NCBI GenBank assembly: GCA_902784585.1
Contig: CACZVM010000015.1
Span: 1-42,142 of the forward strand
Length of the DNA: 42,142 nucleotides
Direction of reading: 5' to 3'
DNA from: an uncultured Bacteroidales bacterium
Lineage (GTDB): Bacteria; Bacteroidota; Bacteroidia; Bacteroidales; Paludibacteraceae
The notes beneath the pieces were generated by a model. It saw nothing but the letters and a program-made list of their open reading frames with translations, was not told where the DNA came from and made no database searches. Positions 37,110-42,142 of this stretch are shown piece by piece (the stretch's first letter is position 1; every line of letters starts with the position of its first letter). The translations under genes and the position numbers were made by a program.

Positions 37110-38489
37110 ATGATCGATGATAAGCCCAAAAACGTCGCGTTTTTACGCGACGCAGAGGACGAAGGGATAGGCGAGGCTTCTTCGTCTTCTGCTGCGACTG
37201 AAAAGTCGCAGTACCGTGCTCCTATTCATCATAGCAAGCTACGCCGTAAGTTCGGCCATGACTATGCTTCACCGTTCGCCTATCTCATCACCATAGAGAC
37301 AACGGATCGTCGACGCCTGCTAGGCACCTTGGTTGGCAATAGTGCGGAGACCGCGCTCATTGAACCTACAGAACTAGGACAAAACGTCATCGCTTATTTT
37401 CGTAATATAGAGAGGTACGTCAAAGAGAAAACAGGCTGTTACGTACAGGTACTCCAGTATCAGCTGATGCCTGAGCATTTTCACGGCATACTACAGATAC
37501 ACGACACCTTGCCTAAGGGCTGGACGCTTGGCAAGATCATCCGCGGATGGAAGAGCGTTTGCTCCCAAGCATATTGGTCTTCTTCGTCCCCTGTTGCGCC
37601 CTCTTCTTCGTCTTCTGCTGCGACTAAAAAGTCGCAGTCTAACTCTCCTCTCTTCACTCCCGGCTACAACGACCGCCCGCTGCTCTCCAAGGGACAGTTA
37701 GATGGTTGGATCGCCTACCTGCGCGATAATCCTCGCCGTCGCTGGCTCAAGCAGCATTTTCCAGACCGCCTACGCAAGGTATATGACTTCGCCGCAGGCG
37801 AGAGCAAGACGCGCTATACCGCAGTCGGCGATACTTTTATGATAAAATACCCCGACCGGCAGCAGGTGCGCTGCCACCGGAATCTCACGTCCGAACAGAT
37901 ACAGGCGGAGGTGGATTATTACCTATCGCTGGCTCGTAGCGGAGTCGTGCTTGTCTCTCCCTTTATCTCTCCGGCAGAGAAAGCAGTTTATGAGGCGTGT
38001 TACAAAGAGAAACGTCGCATGATACGCTTGGTCAAACGTGCATTGGATGGCAAGTTCGTCTATCCGCAAGGGCGGGATTTTGATGCGTGTGTCCAGGGAT
38101 TTCTCCTTGTTCTATCTCCCTTCCCTACAGGCAACGAGAATGCTGCTGAAACCACCATCACCCGCAATCAATGCCTATCCCTTAACGATTACGCAGCTGA
38201 CCTCGCTTCATCTCCCGCTCGTCGCGTGAACGATGCGTATCACGGATATATACCTTCATCCCCTGTTGCGCCCTCCTCTTCGTCCCCTGCTGCGCCCTCC
38301 TCTTCATCCCCTGCTGTGCCCTCCTCTTCGTCCCCTGCTGCGCCCTCCTCTTCGTCTTCTGCTGCGCCCTCCTCTTCGTCCCCTGCTGCGCCCTCCTCTT
38401 CGTCTTCTGCTGCGCCCTCCTCTTCGTCTTCTGCTGCGACTAAAAAGTCGCAGTCTCCTATCTATACACCTCCCGCTCCATCTCGTTAA
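37110..38489 (+). CDS. REP-associated tyrosine transposase (RAYT, Y1 HUH) with embedded repeats
   Basis: A 459-aa protein. The IS200/RAYT HUH motif is QLMPEHFHGIL (His123 and His125), and the catalytic tyrosine is probably Tyr203 in WIAYLRDNP, which aligns with the YI..NP block of E. coli TnpA-REP. Ser/Pro/Ala low-complexity tracts interrupt it at residues ~23-34, 157-180 and ~383-450. Each ends in SSAATKKSQ or SAATEKSQ and contains a 20-nt palindrome (37192-37211, 37618-37637, 38434-38453). The middle tract sits between the HUH and Tyr motifs. Typical RAYTs are 150-250 aa; the extra length is a ~180-residue C-terminal part plus the tracts. It is probably expressed from 36973-37003. Confidence 0.82.
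   Translation: MIDDKPKNVAFLRDAEDEGIGEASSSSAATEKSQYRAPIHHSKLRRKFGHDYASPFAYLITIETTDRRRLLGTLVGNSAETALIEPTELGQNVIAYFRNIERYVKEKTGCYVQVLQYQLMPEHFHGILQIHDTLPKGWTLGKIIRGWKSVCSQAYWSSSSPVAPSSSSSAATKKSQSNSPLFTPGYNDRPLLSKGQLDGWIAYLRDNPRRRWLKQHFPDRLRKVYDFAAGESKTRYTAVGDTFMIKYPDRQQVRCHRNLTSEQIQAEVDYYLSLARSGVVLVSPFISPAEKAVYEACYKEKRRMIRLVKRALDGKFVYPQGRDFDACVQGFLLVLSPFPTGNENAAETTITRNQCLSLNDYAADLASSPARRVNDAYHGYIPSSPVAPSSSSPAAPSSSSPAVPSSSSPAAPSSSSSAAPSSSSPAAPSSSSSAAPSSSSSAATKKSQSPIYTPPAPSR
37134..37151. repeat. Hairpin at the RAYT 5' end
   Basis: GTCGCGT-TTTT-ACGCGAC, a perfect 7-bp stem inside codons 9-14. Its GTCGC core resembles the AGTCGCAG palindromes downstream. Confidence 0.6.
37192..37211. repeat. RAYT internal palindrome, copy 1
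   Basis: CTGCGACT-GAAA-AGTCGCAG, perfect 8-bp stem, in frame (AATEKSQ). Confidence 0.85.
37618..37637. repeat. RAYT internal palindrome, copy 2
   Basis: CTGCGACT-AAAA-AGTCGCAG, perfect 8-bp stem, in frame (AATKKSQ), preceded by two 24-nt SSSSPVAP-type units. Confidence 0.85.
38254..38441 (+). repeat. 24-nt in-frame tandem array at the RAYT C-terminus
   Basis: About eight units of TCCTCTTCGTCCCCTGCTGC plus GCCC encoding SSSSPAAP, with CCC/TCT and G/A variants among copies. The array ends directly in palindrome copy 3. Confidence 0.9.
38434..38453. repeat. RAYT internal palindrome, copy 3
   Basis: CTGCGACT-AAAA-AGTCGCAG, identical to copy 2, closing the 24-nt array 36 nt before the stop codon. 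Confidence 0.85.
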
Positions 38490-38733
38490 TCAACCAATAG
38501 ATATTATTGGCCTCCCAGCGAACACTCTTGAAACGATCTTTGGGCAGCAGTGCCCGGAAATCTTCTCGTGCCATCATCCGCGTCACATAACCGCGTCGGC
38601 GTTCCGGCTCATATTTCTTAATCAATGCGTACAGATCGTAATAACGGTCTAACGTGCGCATACAATCTTTGCACAACAGCGCTTTCCAATAACCCAACTC
38701 TCTTAGTTGGGTGATTAATTCATACATTGTCAT
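38458..38733 (-). CDS. Small conserved-looking protein, function unknown
   Basis: A 91-aa charged, helical protein (MTMYELITQLRELGYWKALL, then DCMRTLDRYYDLYALIKKYE and YVTRMMAREDFRALLPKDRF). It has no signal peptide or membrane segment. It is convergent with the RAYT gene, overlapping its last 32 nt. A minus-strand -7-like CAAAATTA (TAATTTTG reversed) is at 38759-38766, about the right distance upstream. The composition and a normal start context argue for a real gene. I cannot assign a family. Confidence 0.6.
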   Translation of the reverse strand: MTMYELITQLRELGYWKALLCKDCMRTLDRYYDLYALIKKYEPERRRGYVTRMMAREDFRALLPKDRFKSVRWEANNIYWLINEMEREVYR

Positions 38734-38848
38734 AATTTTGTGGGTTTAAAATTCACTACAAAATTACGACTTTTTTCTTGCGCGTATAGCAAAATTTTGC
38801 ACGATTACCCATAGTACAGCACTATGAGTTGCTATCCCCAAAAACCTC

Positions 38849-38856
38849 TACTTTTG
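38849..38856 (+). promoter_or_regulatory. Probable -7 element for the HNH-like gene
   Basis: TACTTTTG. A TTG lies at 38829-38831, giving a shorter than usual spacer (17 nt), so this is a weaker match than the others. Confidence 0.45.
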
Positions 38857-38899
38857 CACCGCCTTTCGGAGACAAACCATCCCTCCGATTGGCGGTTTT

Positions 38900-39667
38900 A
38901 TGCAAAATACTCATAATCAAAAAGCCCTTTTAGGCGGAGGCCGTGTCTGGTTGGAGCAACGCTCCCCGCTGCTCCTGCCGTTCGAAGTGCCAAGTCAAGG
39001 CACTTCTCCATCCCGTCTGGCGGGAGACTGCTCCGGGTTCTTATCCCAGGGCTGTAAACAAGTACCACCGGAAGAGTGTAGAAACATTATCCGCTGGGGA
39101 CACCCGAACGGCTATTTTCTCAATGCTAAAGGGCTGAAAACGGCAGATAATCTTACTCCTTCCCACATCAAACATTGCAACAGCCATCCGGCACCAAATT
39201 TATCGCACGGAGATATCTCATGCCATCGTGCTATGGCGCTTGCTCATTACGGTCCTTGCCCGGTTTTCACCGACCCCAAAACCGGCAGAAAATATAAAGG
39301 ACATTGTCATCATCTCATCCCTGACCTGAAGAACTACCGTCCCGCCAACCTCCTCTGCTGGCTGACGCGTGAACAACACGCCGAAGCCGACCGGCGGCAA
39401 CGCGCCTTGCGCAAGCGTGTGCCCGACTTGCATGCTTTCACCTATGAGCGGCTGCGAGAGCTCCAAGACCCGCGGACGATGAGCCGCGAGGAGTTTGAGA
39501 GACAACTCGCACTCATTCCCGTCTTCACCATCGATCCCGACTGCGACCGCCGCGAACCGTACAAACATTACGACCCCTTCTGTGAACGTGACGACCCCGA
39601 TCCAGCTGCCCACTTGGCCCCCCTTTCCATCTTCAACAAATACGAATTTGGAGAACCTAAAGATTAA
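38900..39667 (+). CDS. HNH-endonuclease-like protein
   Basis: The 255-aa frame has an HNH-like core YKGHCHHLIPDLKNYRPANLLCWLTREQH: His135/137/138, Asn150 and His160 in the order and spacing of beta-beta-alpha-metal nucleases of phages and group I introns. A charged helical tail follows (ERLRELQDPRTMSREEFERQ). The start is uncertain. The first ~110 codons contain several DNA hairpins (38950-39035) and look poorly protein-like, and a Met at residue 112 (39233) would give a compact 144-aa HNH protein. Nuclease activity is inferred from the motif only. It is the first gene of a + strand run of small mobile-element-type genes. Confidence 0.55.
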   Translation: MQNTHNQKALLGGGRVWLEQRSPLLLPFEVPSQGTSPSRLAGDCSGFLSQGCKQVPPEECRNIIRWGHPNGYFLNAKGLKTADNLTPSHIKHCNSHPAPNLSHGDISCHRAMALAHYGPCPVFTDPKTGRKYKGHCHHLIPDLKNYRPANLLCWLTREQHAEADRRQRALRKRVPDLHAFTYERLRELQDPRTMSREEFERQLALIPVFTIDPDCDRREPYKHYDPFCERDDPDPAAHLAPLSIFNKYEFGEPKD

Positions 39668-39685
39668 TAACCTATGTGTGTTTTG

Positions 39686-39732
39686 GCTTGTCTATTTTTT
39701 TCGAAAAAGCACACAAGCAAAAATAGACAAGC
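39686..39732. terminator. 14-bp inverted repeat after the HNH-like gene
   Basis: GCTTGTCTATTTTT (39686-39699) and AAAAATAGACAAGC (39719-39732), perfect, with a 19-nt spacer. Flanking TGTGTG and CACACA offer an alternative pairing. Confidence 0.6.
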
Positions 39733-39769
39733 TATAGCATAAAAGTTTAATTTACAATATTTTACGCAT

Positions 39770-39982
39770 ATGAAATATACCTATCTTTCCGAACTGCGCA
39801 AGTTGCGCAATACCATTAAAGCCTGTGAGGCACGTATCGACGAAATATCCGACCAAGCCACCGAAGAAGCGATTGCATTAGCACCCAACGGAGGCGAGTT
39901 CATCGCAGAAGGTCACCGTTTCCAACTGCAAAAGACGGATGTGATTGACACCCCGACTGGGAACCCGATGAGGTCAAACTGA
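39770..39982 (+). CDS. Small mobile-element protein, apparently frameshifted
   Basis: The 70-aa frame begins MKYTYLSELRKLRNTIKACE, a coiled-coil-like head, then GGEFIAEGHRFQLQKTDVID and an odd end TPTGNPMRSN. One more C in the ACCCCG tract at 39950-39954 would continue as DWEPDEVKLTVKCLD-stop (to about 40001), a charged end that looks far more natural. So this is probably a damaged copy of a ~78-aa or longer protein, or a homopolymer sequencing error. Function unknown. Confidence 0.6.
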   Translation: MKYTYLSELRKLRNTIKACEARIDEISDQATEEAIALAPNGGEFIAEGHRFQLQKTDVIDTPTGNPMRSN

Positions 39983-39989
39983 CAGTGAA

Positions 39990-40124
39990 ATGCCTCGACT
40001 AAAAGAAAAAGCATACAGCGAAATAATCGTACCCTTGCGGTTAAGAAGCAGATCGTTTCTGCAAAGAAAAAGAAAAGAAGCAAAAGTAAAAGAAAATCTT
40101 CTAGTGGGGAGACTCTCTGCATAG
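39990..40124 (+). CDS. Possible 44-aa basic peptide
   Basis: The frame starts MPRLKEKAYSEIIVPLRLRS and is Lys/Arg-rich. It is not confidently a gene: bases 40018-40046 (AAATAATCGTACCCTTGCGG) look like a decayed, reversed copy of the two-hairpin element, and the rest is A/G-rich. It is listed because 39983-40169 otherwise holds no gene. Confidence 0.2.
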   Translation: MPRLKEKAYSEIIVPLRLRSRSFLQRKRKEAKVKENLLVGRLSA

Positions 40125-40169
40125 TAATACTCTCTCTGTAGTCTCTCTCACTACTTTTTCAAAATTTTT

Positions 40170-40559
40170 ATGGAATCCTTAGACGACATTATCATCAAGC
40201 GGGACAGTTGGACCTCTATGCTCGAATTGCTAAAACCCTACATCGCGCCCCAAAACTGGCACATGATAGGACCGGCCAAAGAGCAATGGAATGCCATCCC
40301 GCTCCAACGCCAGCGGCAGATTTGGGTCACACTTTGGGAACAGAAATTGCGCGGTCTGAAGATCAAAGATCACCCGTACTACGCCATCAAAGATTGTGTT
40401 CCCATACCCTTCAACTGGAACGGCACTGATCATATCAACTCCATGATGAAGTCCTTCAAAATGGTCTCTGCCAAGTACTTCGACCGCTACGGAGTCTACA
40501 CCCTCAAAGCCGCCCAAGCGTTCCAACTAAAAGATGTTAAACCGCTAAATTACAAATAA
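40170..40559 (+). CDS. Small mobile-element protein, function unknown
   Basis: A 129-aa soluble protein (MESLDDIIIKRDSWTSMLEL, then PQNWHMIGPAKEQWNAIP and HPYYAIKDCVPIPFNWNGTD). It is rich in aromatic residues, especially Trp (five). No domain is recognised. It is followed after 2 nt by the next gene, so they form an operon. Size and context (consecutive small + strand genes leading into a lysis-like cassette) suggest a prophage or prophage-derived element. Confidence 0.7.
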   Translation: MESLDDIIIKRDSWTSMLELLKPYIAPQNWHMIGPAKEQWNAIPLQRQRQIWVTLWEQKLRGLKIKDHPYYAIKDCVPIPFNWNGTDHINSMMKSFKMVSAKYFDRYGVYTLKAAQAFQLKDVKPLNYK

Positions 40560-40561
40560 TT

Positions 40562-40864
40562 ATGGCAGATTGTTTATTTCCCGCCGGTATAGCGAATGTC
40601 TCCGGCACATTATCAAAAACCACCATCGTCACCTCCAAAGGTGTCATCACCAAGCGCGTCGTAGCGCAAGTTCGAAACGGAAAACAGAAGATCTACATTC
40701 GCGAAGACAAACCACGTCGCACTAAACCCACCAAATCCGAAATCAAAGCTCGCTCCAGTTTTGGTGCTATCGCTTCTGAAGTTGCTCGCAGGTTAAGAGA
40801 AGGTGACACCCGTCCACGTTCCGTTATCTGGAAAGAGGTCACAAAAGAACTGCGAGAAGAGTGA
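40562..40864 (+). CDS. Small basic mobile-element protein, function unknown
   Basis: A 100-aa, Lys/Arg-rich protein (MADCLFPAGIANVSGTLSKT, then KRVVAQVRNGKQKIYIREDK and a helical ARSSFGAIASEVARRLREG). The net charge suggests nucleic-acid contact, but no fold is identified. It starts 2 nt after the preceding stop and is followed by a structured intergenic region. Confidence 0.7.
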   Translation: MADCLFPAGIANVSGTLSKTTIVTSKGVITKRVVAQVRNGKQKIYIREDKPRRTKPTKSEIKARSSFGAIASEVARRLREGDTRPRSVIWKEVTKELREE

Positions 40865-40870
40865 ACCATG

Positions 40871-40943
40871 TTTGTAACAAGACCATCACGGGATCATCTC
40901 CCGATAGGTAACCAAGGACAGCCCTGTGATGGTTACGAAACAA
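40871..40943 (+). promoter_or_regulatory. Strong nested hairpin between two mobile-element genes
   Basis: CCATCACGGG (40882-40891) pairs with CCCTGTGATGG (40922-40932, one bulge). Outside it GTAAC pairs with GTTAC, and inside is CGGGATC/CTCCCG. The 89-nt gap is almost entirely structured. It is placed directly before the next start codon. Confidence 0.55.
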
Positions 40944-40953
40944 AGTTTAGAAT

Positions 40954-41169
40954 ATGAAAGAAGAAAACAAGATTCCCCTCGATCAGCTTCGTGCTGCACT
41001 CGAACAATCCATGGGTCAACCCCTCATGGATAACGAATGGTATAACCTTCTCTACGGCTGGCGTCACAAAGTCCGCAAGCAGAAAGCCTATACCGACAAA
41101 GGTTGGCTCACACTCGCAGACGCGCAATCGCTCGAGCAATACGCGTGTTATCCCATGGTAAATCAATAA
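40954..41169 (+). CDS. Small mobile-element protein, function unknown
   Basis: A 71-aa charged protein (MKEENKIPLDQLRAALEQSM, then NEWYNLLYGWRHKVRKQKAY). It is probably a helical DNA- or protein-binding protein, but there is no recognisable motif. It directly follows the structured intergenic region. Confidence 0.65.
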   Translation: MKEENKIPLDQLRAALEQSMGQPLMDNEWYNLLYGWRHKVRKQKAYTDKGWLTLADAQSLEQYACYPMVNQ

Positions 41170-41193
41170 TTCTTGATTTGCGAACCCCGAAAA

Positions 41194-41226
41194 TTTGCAA
41201 AAAGCCCAAAATCTGGTATATATTTG
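41194..41226 (+). promoter_or_regulatory. Promoter of the lysis-like cassette
   Basis: TTTG at 41194-41197 and TATATTTG at 41219-41226 (21-nt spacer), 19 nt before the ATG at 41246. Confidence 0.65.
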
Positions 41227-41245
41227 CAAAAAAATTCGGAACACG

Positions 41246-41554
41246 ATGACGTACAATTTACAAATAATCACCGCCGCATTGATGTCCATTGGAGGGCTCG
41301 CGCTCCTCTTCTGTGGAACGTGCATAGAGCCACAGGGCGAGATTCATGAATCACTGCTCATTGGGTTTGGCGAAGTTGCCACCTTTGCAGGAGCTCTCTT
41401 TGGCATCGATGCCGCTTATTCAAAGAAACTATGGGATATTACAAACTTATTCGCCAATCACCAGACGGGAAAGCCGTCAGAGGAACACTCTATAGCGTCG
41501 AACACCGATACTCTGGAAGCGCCGGAGAGTACAAAGAGTACCTCACAGAAATAG
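41246..41554 (+). CDS. Small membrane protein, possible holin-like
   Basis: A 102-aa protein with two hydrophobic segments (LQIITAALMSIGGLALLFCG and LLIGFGEVATFAGALFGID) joined by a short acidic loop, then a hydrophilic tail (SNTDTLEAPESTKSTSQK). The ATG at 41246 fits the promoter; a TTG 17 codons earlier would lie upstream of the -7 element. The layout matches small phage holins. The lysis role is inferred from topology and from the next two genes. Its last 124 nt overlap the DUF5675 gene in another frame. Confidence 0.6.
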   Translation: MTYNLQIITAALMSIGGLALLFCGTCIEPQGEIHESLLIGFGEVATFAGALFGIDAAYSKKLWDITNLFANHQTGKPSEEHSIASNTDTLEAPESTKSTSQK

Positions 41555-41814
41555 CACAGACCATCGAAAATGCCGACTATCTCATTCCGGCACTCGTGTA
41601 CAAAGTGCAAGTCACGCAGTCACCGCGTTTCAAACGCCTACTGCCTATACTCATCCAAGTCCCCGGACGTAGCGGGATTAGAGTCCATCGCGGAACAAAA
41701 CCCGAACACAGCAAAGGCTGCATACTCGTATCTCCCCATTGCGAGCAAACTCTTACGGCGCGTTGGCTCTCCGAGCAATCAGCCAAAGAGGAAACCCGCC
41801 TCGAGATACTCTAG
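41431..41814 (+). CDS. DUF5675-family protein
   Basis: A 127-aa protein with the DUF5675 pattern: KLIRQSPDGKAVRGTLYSVE at the start, then IPALVYKVQVTQSPRFKRLL, ILIQVPGRSGIRVHRGTKPE and HSKGCILVSP. The family occurs at the ends of phage and phage-derived clusters in Bacteroidetes. The IP.Y.V...SPRF..PI..VPGR.GI.IH.G....GCI pattern resembles L,D-transpeptidase-like folds. A cell-wall function is inferred. Its start lies deep inside the previous gene, and its 3' end is part of a 45-nt direct repeat. Confidence 0.78.
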   Translation: MGYYKLIRQSPDGKAVRGTLYSVEHRYSGSAGEYKEYLTEIAQTIENADYLIPALVYKVQVTQSPRFKRLLPILIQVPGRSGIRVHRGTKPEHSKGCILVSPHCEQTLTARWLSEQSAKEETRLEIL

Positions 41815-41842
41815 TAAACCAGTAGACTAGTAGACCATCAAT
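41798..41842 (+). repeat. 45-nt direct repeat, copy 1
   Basis: Begins GCCTCGAGATACTCTAGTAA and ends AGACCATCAAT; it includes the last codons of the DUF5675 gene and a CTAG-type array. Confidence 0.9.
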
Positions 41843-41899
41843 TCGTGCTAGCATAGAGTTTCGTCCATTGACGTCGAATTATATTCGACATAAAAATAT

Positions 41900-41944
41900 G
41901 CCTCGAGATACTCTAGTAAACCAGTAGACTAGTAGACCATCAAT
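41900..41944 (+). repeat. 45-nt direct repeat, copy 2
   Basis: Identical over 45 nt to copy 1, after a 57-nt unique spacer that contains GTCGAATTATATTCGAC (inverted repeat). Confidence 0.9.
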
Positions 41945-41964
41945 CATTGTTTAATTAATCGATC

Positions 41965-42142
41965 ATGAGAAAGTTCTTAATCTTCGCGCTTATACTTAGC
42001 GCCTTCACCATTGGTGTCTGTAGTTGCAAAGCCTGGCGTACCGTCTCCACTTCCGCAACTTACGTTCAGCAGAACGACACTTCGAAAACGACCACGACCA
42101 TCCAAACCAAAACGGTAGAGGAGTACACCGGTGTAAAAAAGT
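41965..42142 (+). CDS. Small lipoprotein, 5' part (runs off the window)
   Basis: At least 59 codons: MRKFLIFALILSAFTIGVCS followed by CKAWRTVSTSATYVQQND and a Thr-rich stretch. The hydrophobic signal ends in a lipobox-like VCSC, so the protein is probably a lipoprotein. With a holin-like and a DUF5675 gene upstream it could be the spanin-like or outer component of a lysis cassette. The 3' end is outside the window. Confidence 0.65.
   Translation, partial: MRKFLIFALILSAFTIGVCSCKAWRTVSTSATYVQQNDTSKTTTTIQTKTVEEYTGVKK

Noticed and set aside
38254-38441. CRISPR-like array
   Set aside because: 24-nt units follow each other without spacers, are in frame and encode SSSSPAAP; no cas genes are present.

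Overview
The window looks like the chromosome of a Bacteroidales bacterium, probably an uncultured gut-type member. Four things support this. Promoters have the Bacteroidetes form, TTTG/TTG, then about 20 bp, then TAnnTTTG, and Shine-Dalgarno sequences are mostly weak. tRNA genes lack an encoded CCA end. The gene set includes serine palmitoyltransferase, a GT3-type glycogen synthase, a C69 dipeptidase, four-helix-bundle proteins, a Big_2 surface protein with a Bacteroidetes-type C-terminal tail and an Mpi-like recombinase. The genus cannot be fixed from sequence alone.

Layout. 1-1 kb: the 3' end of tRNA-Leu(CAA), rpsU and tcdA on the + strand. 0.9-6.5 kb: a tight five-gene minus-strand operon (outer-membrane barrel, thioredoxin, K+/H+ antiporter, extended NAD-epimerase, DEAD-box helicase). 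6.6-8.2 kb: tRNA-Glu(TTC), rpsT and an AraC-type regulator. 8.3-11.6 kb: minus-strand dacB-birA-rfbB. 11.8-17.8 kb: a 53-aa Gly/Ser-rich peptide, a four-helix-bundle-suffix protein and a very large, frameshifted Ig-like secreted protein. 18.1-18.7 kb: an Mpi-like serine recombinase. 18.9-24.4 kb: a + strand run with mdh, a serine palmitoyltransferase/short-chain reductase pair (probable first two steps of sphingolipid synthesis), an LD-carboxypeptidase and a degenerate EptA-like membrane protein. 24.4-31.4 kb: a minus-strand run (pRiA4b-like protein, S23-type four-helix protein, miaA, PKD lipoprotein, glycogen synthase, C69 dipeptidase, orphan 5'-nucleotidase C domain), several members coupled by ATGA overlaps. 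31.5-35.1 kb: rplS, uvrB and murI. 35.1-42.1 kb: an accessory region with an AAA/DUF4143 ATPase behind a repeat-built leader, a REP-associated tyrosine transposase (RAYT) filled with its own palindromes, an HNH-like protein and small prophage-like genes ending in a lysis-like cassette (small membrane protein, DUF5675 protein, lipoprotein).

The most unusual feature is a dense population of short tandem repeats with a period of mostly 7 nt (units such as GATTGGT, AATTCAC, GCTGATG, ACCCGTC, TAGAGTT), resembling the STRR repeats of cyanobacteria. About twenty arrays occur in 42 kb. Many lie between genes, but others sit in frame inside conserved housekeeping genes (birA, ldcA, the C69 dipeptidase, glycogen synthase, miaA, uvrB, murI), where they add short peptides. 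At the S23/miaA junction one array supplies both the end of one gene and the start codon of the next. A second family, a 46-nt two-hairpin element, occurs in two identical copies directly before the starts of ldcA and uvrB. Together with the RAYT, which carries three in-frame copies of a 20-nt palindrome and a 24-nt tandem array, this suggests a genome being reshaped by small repeats that enter genes without destroying them.
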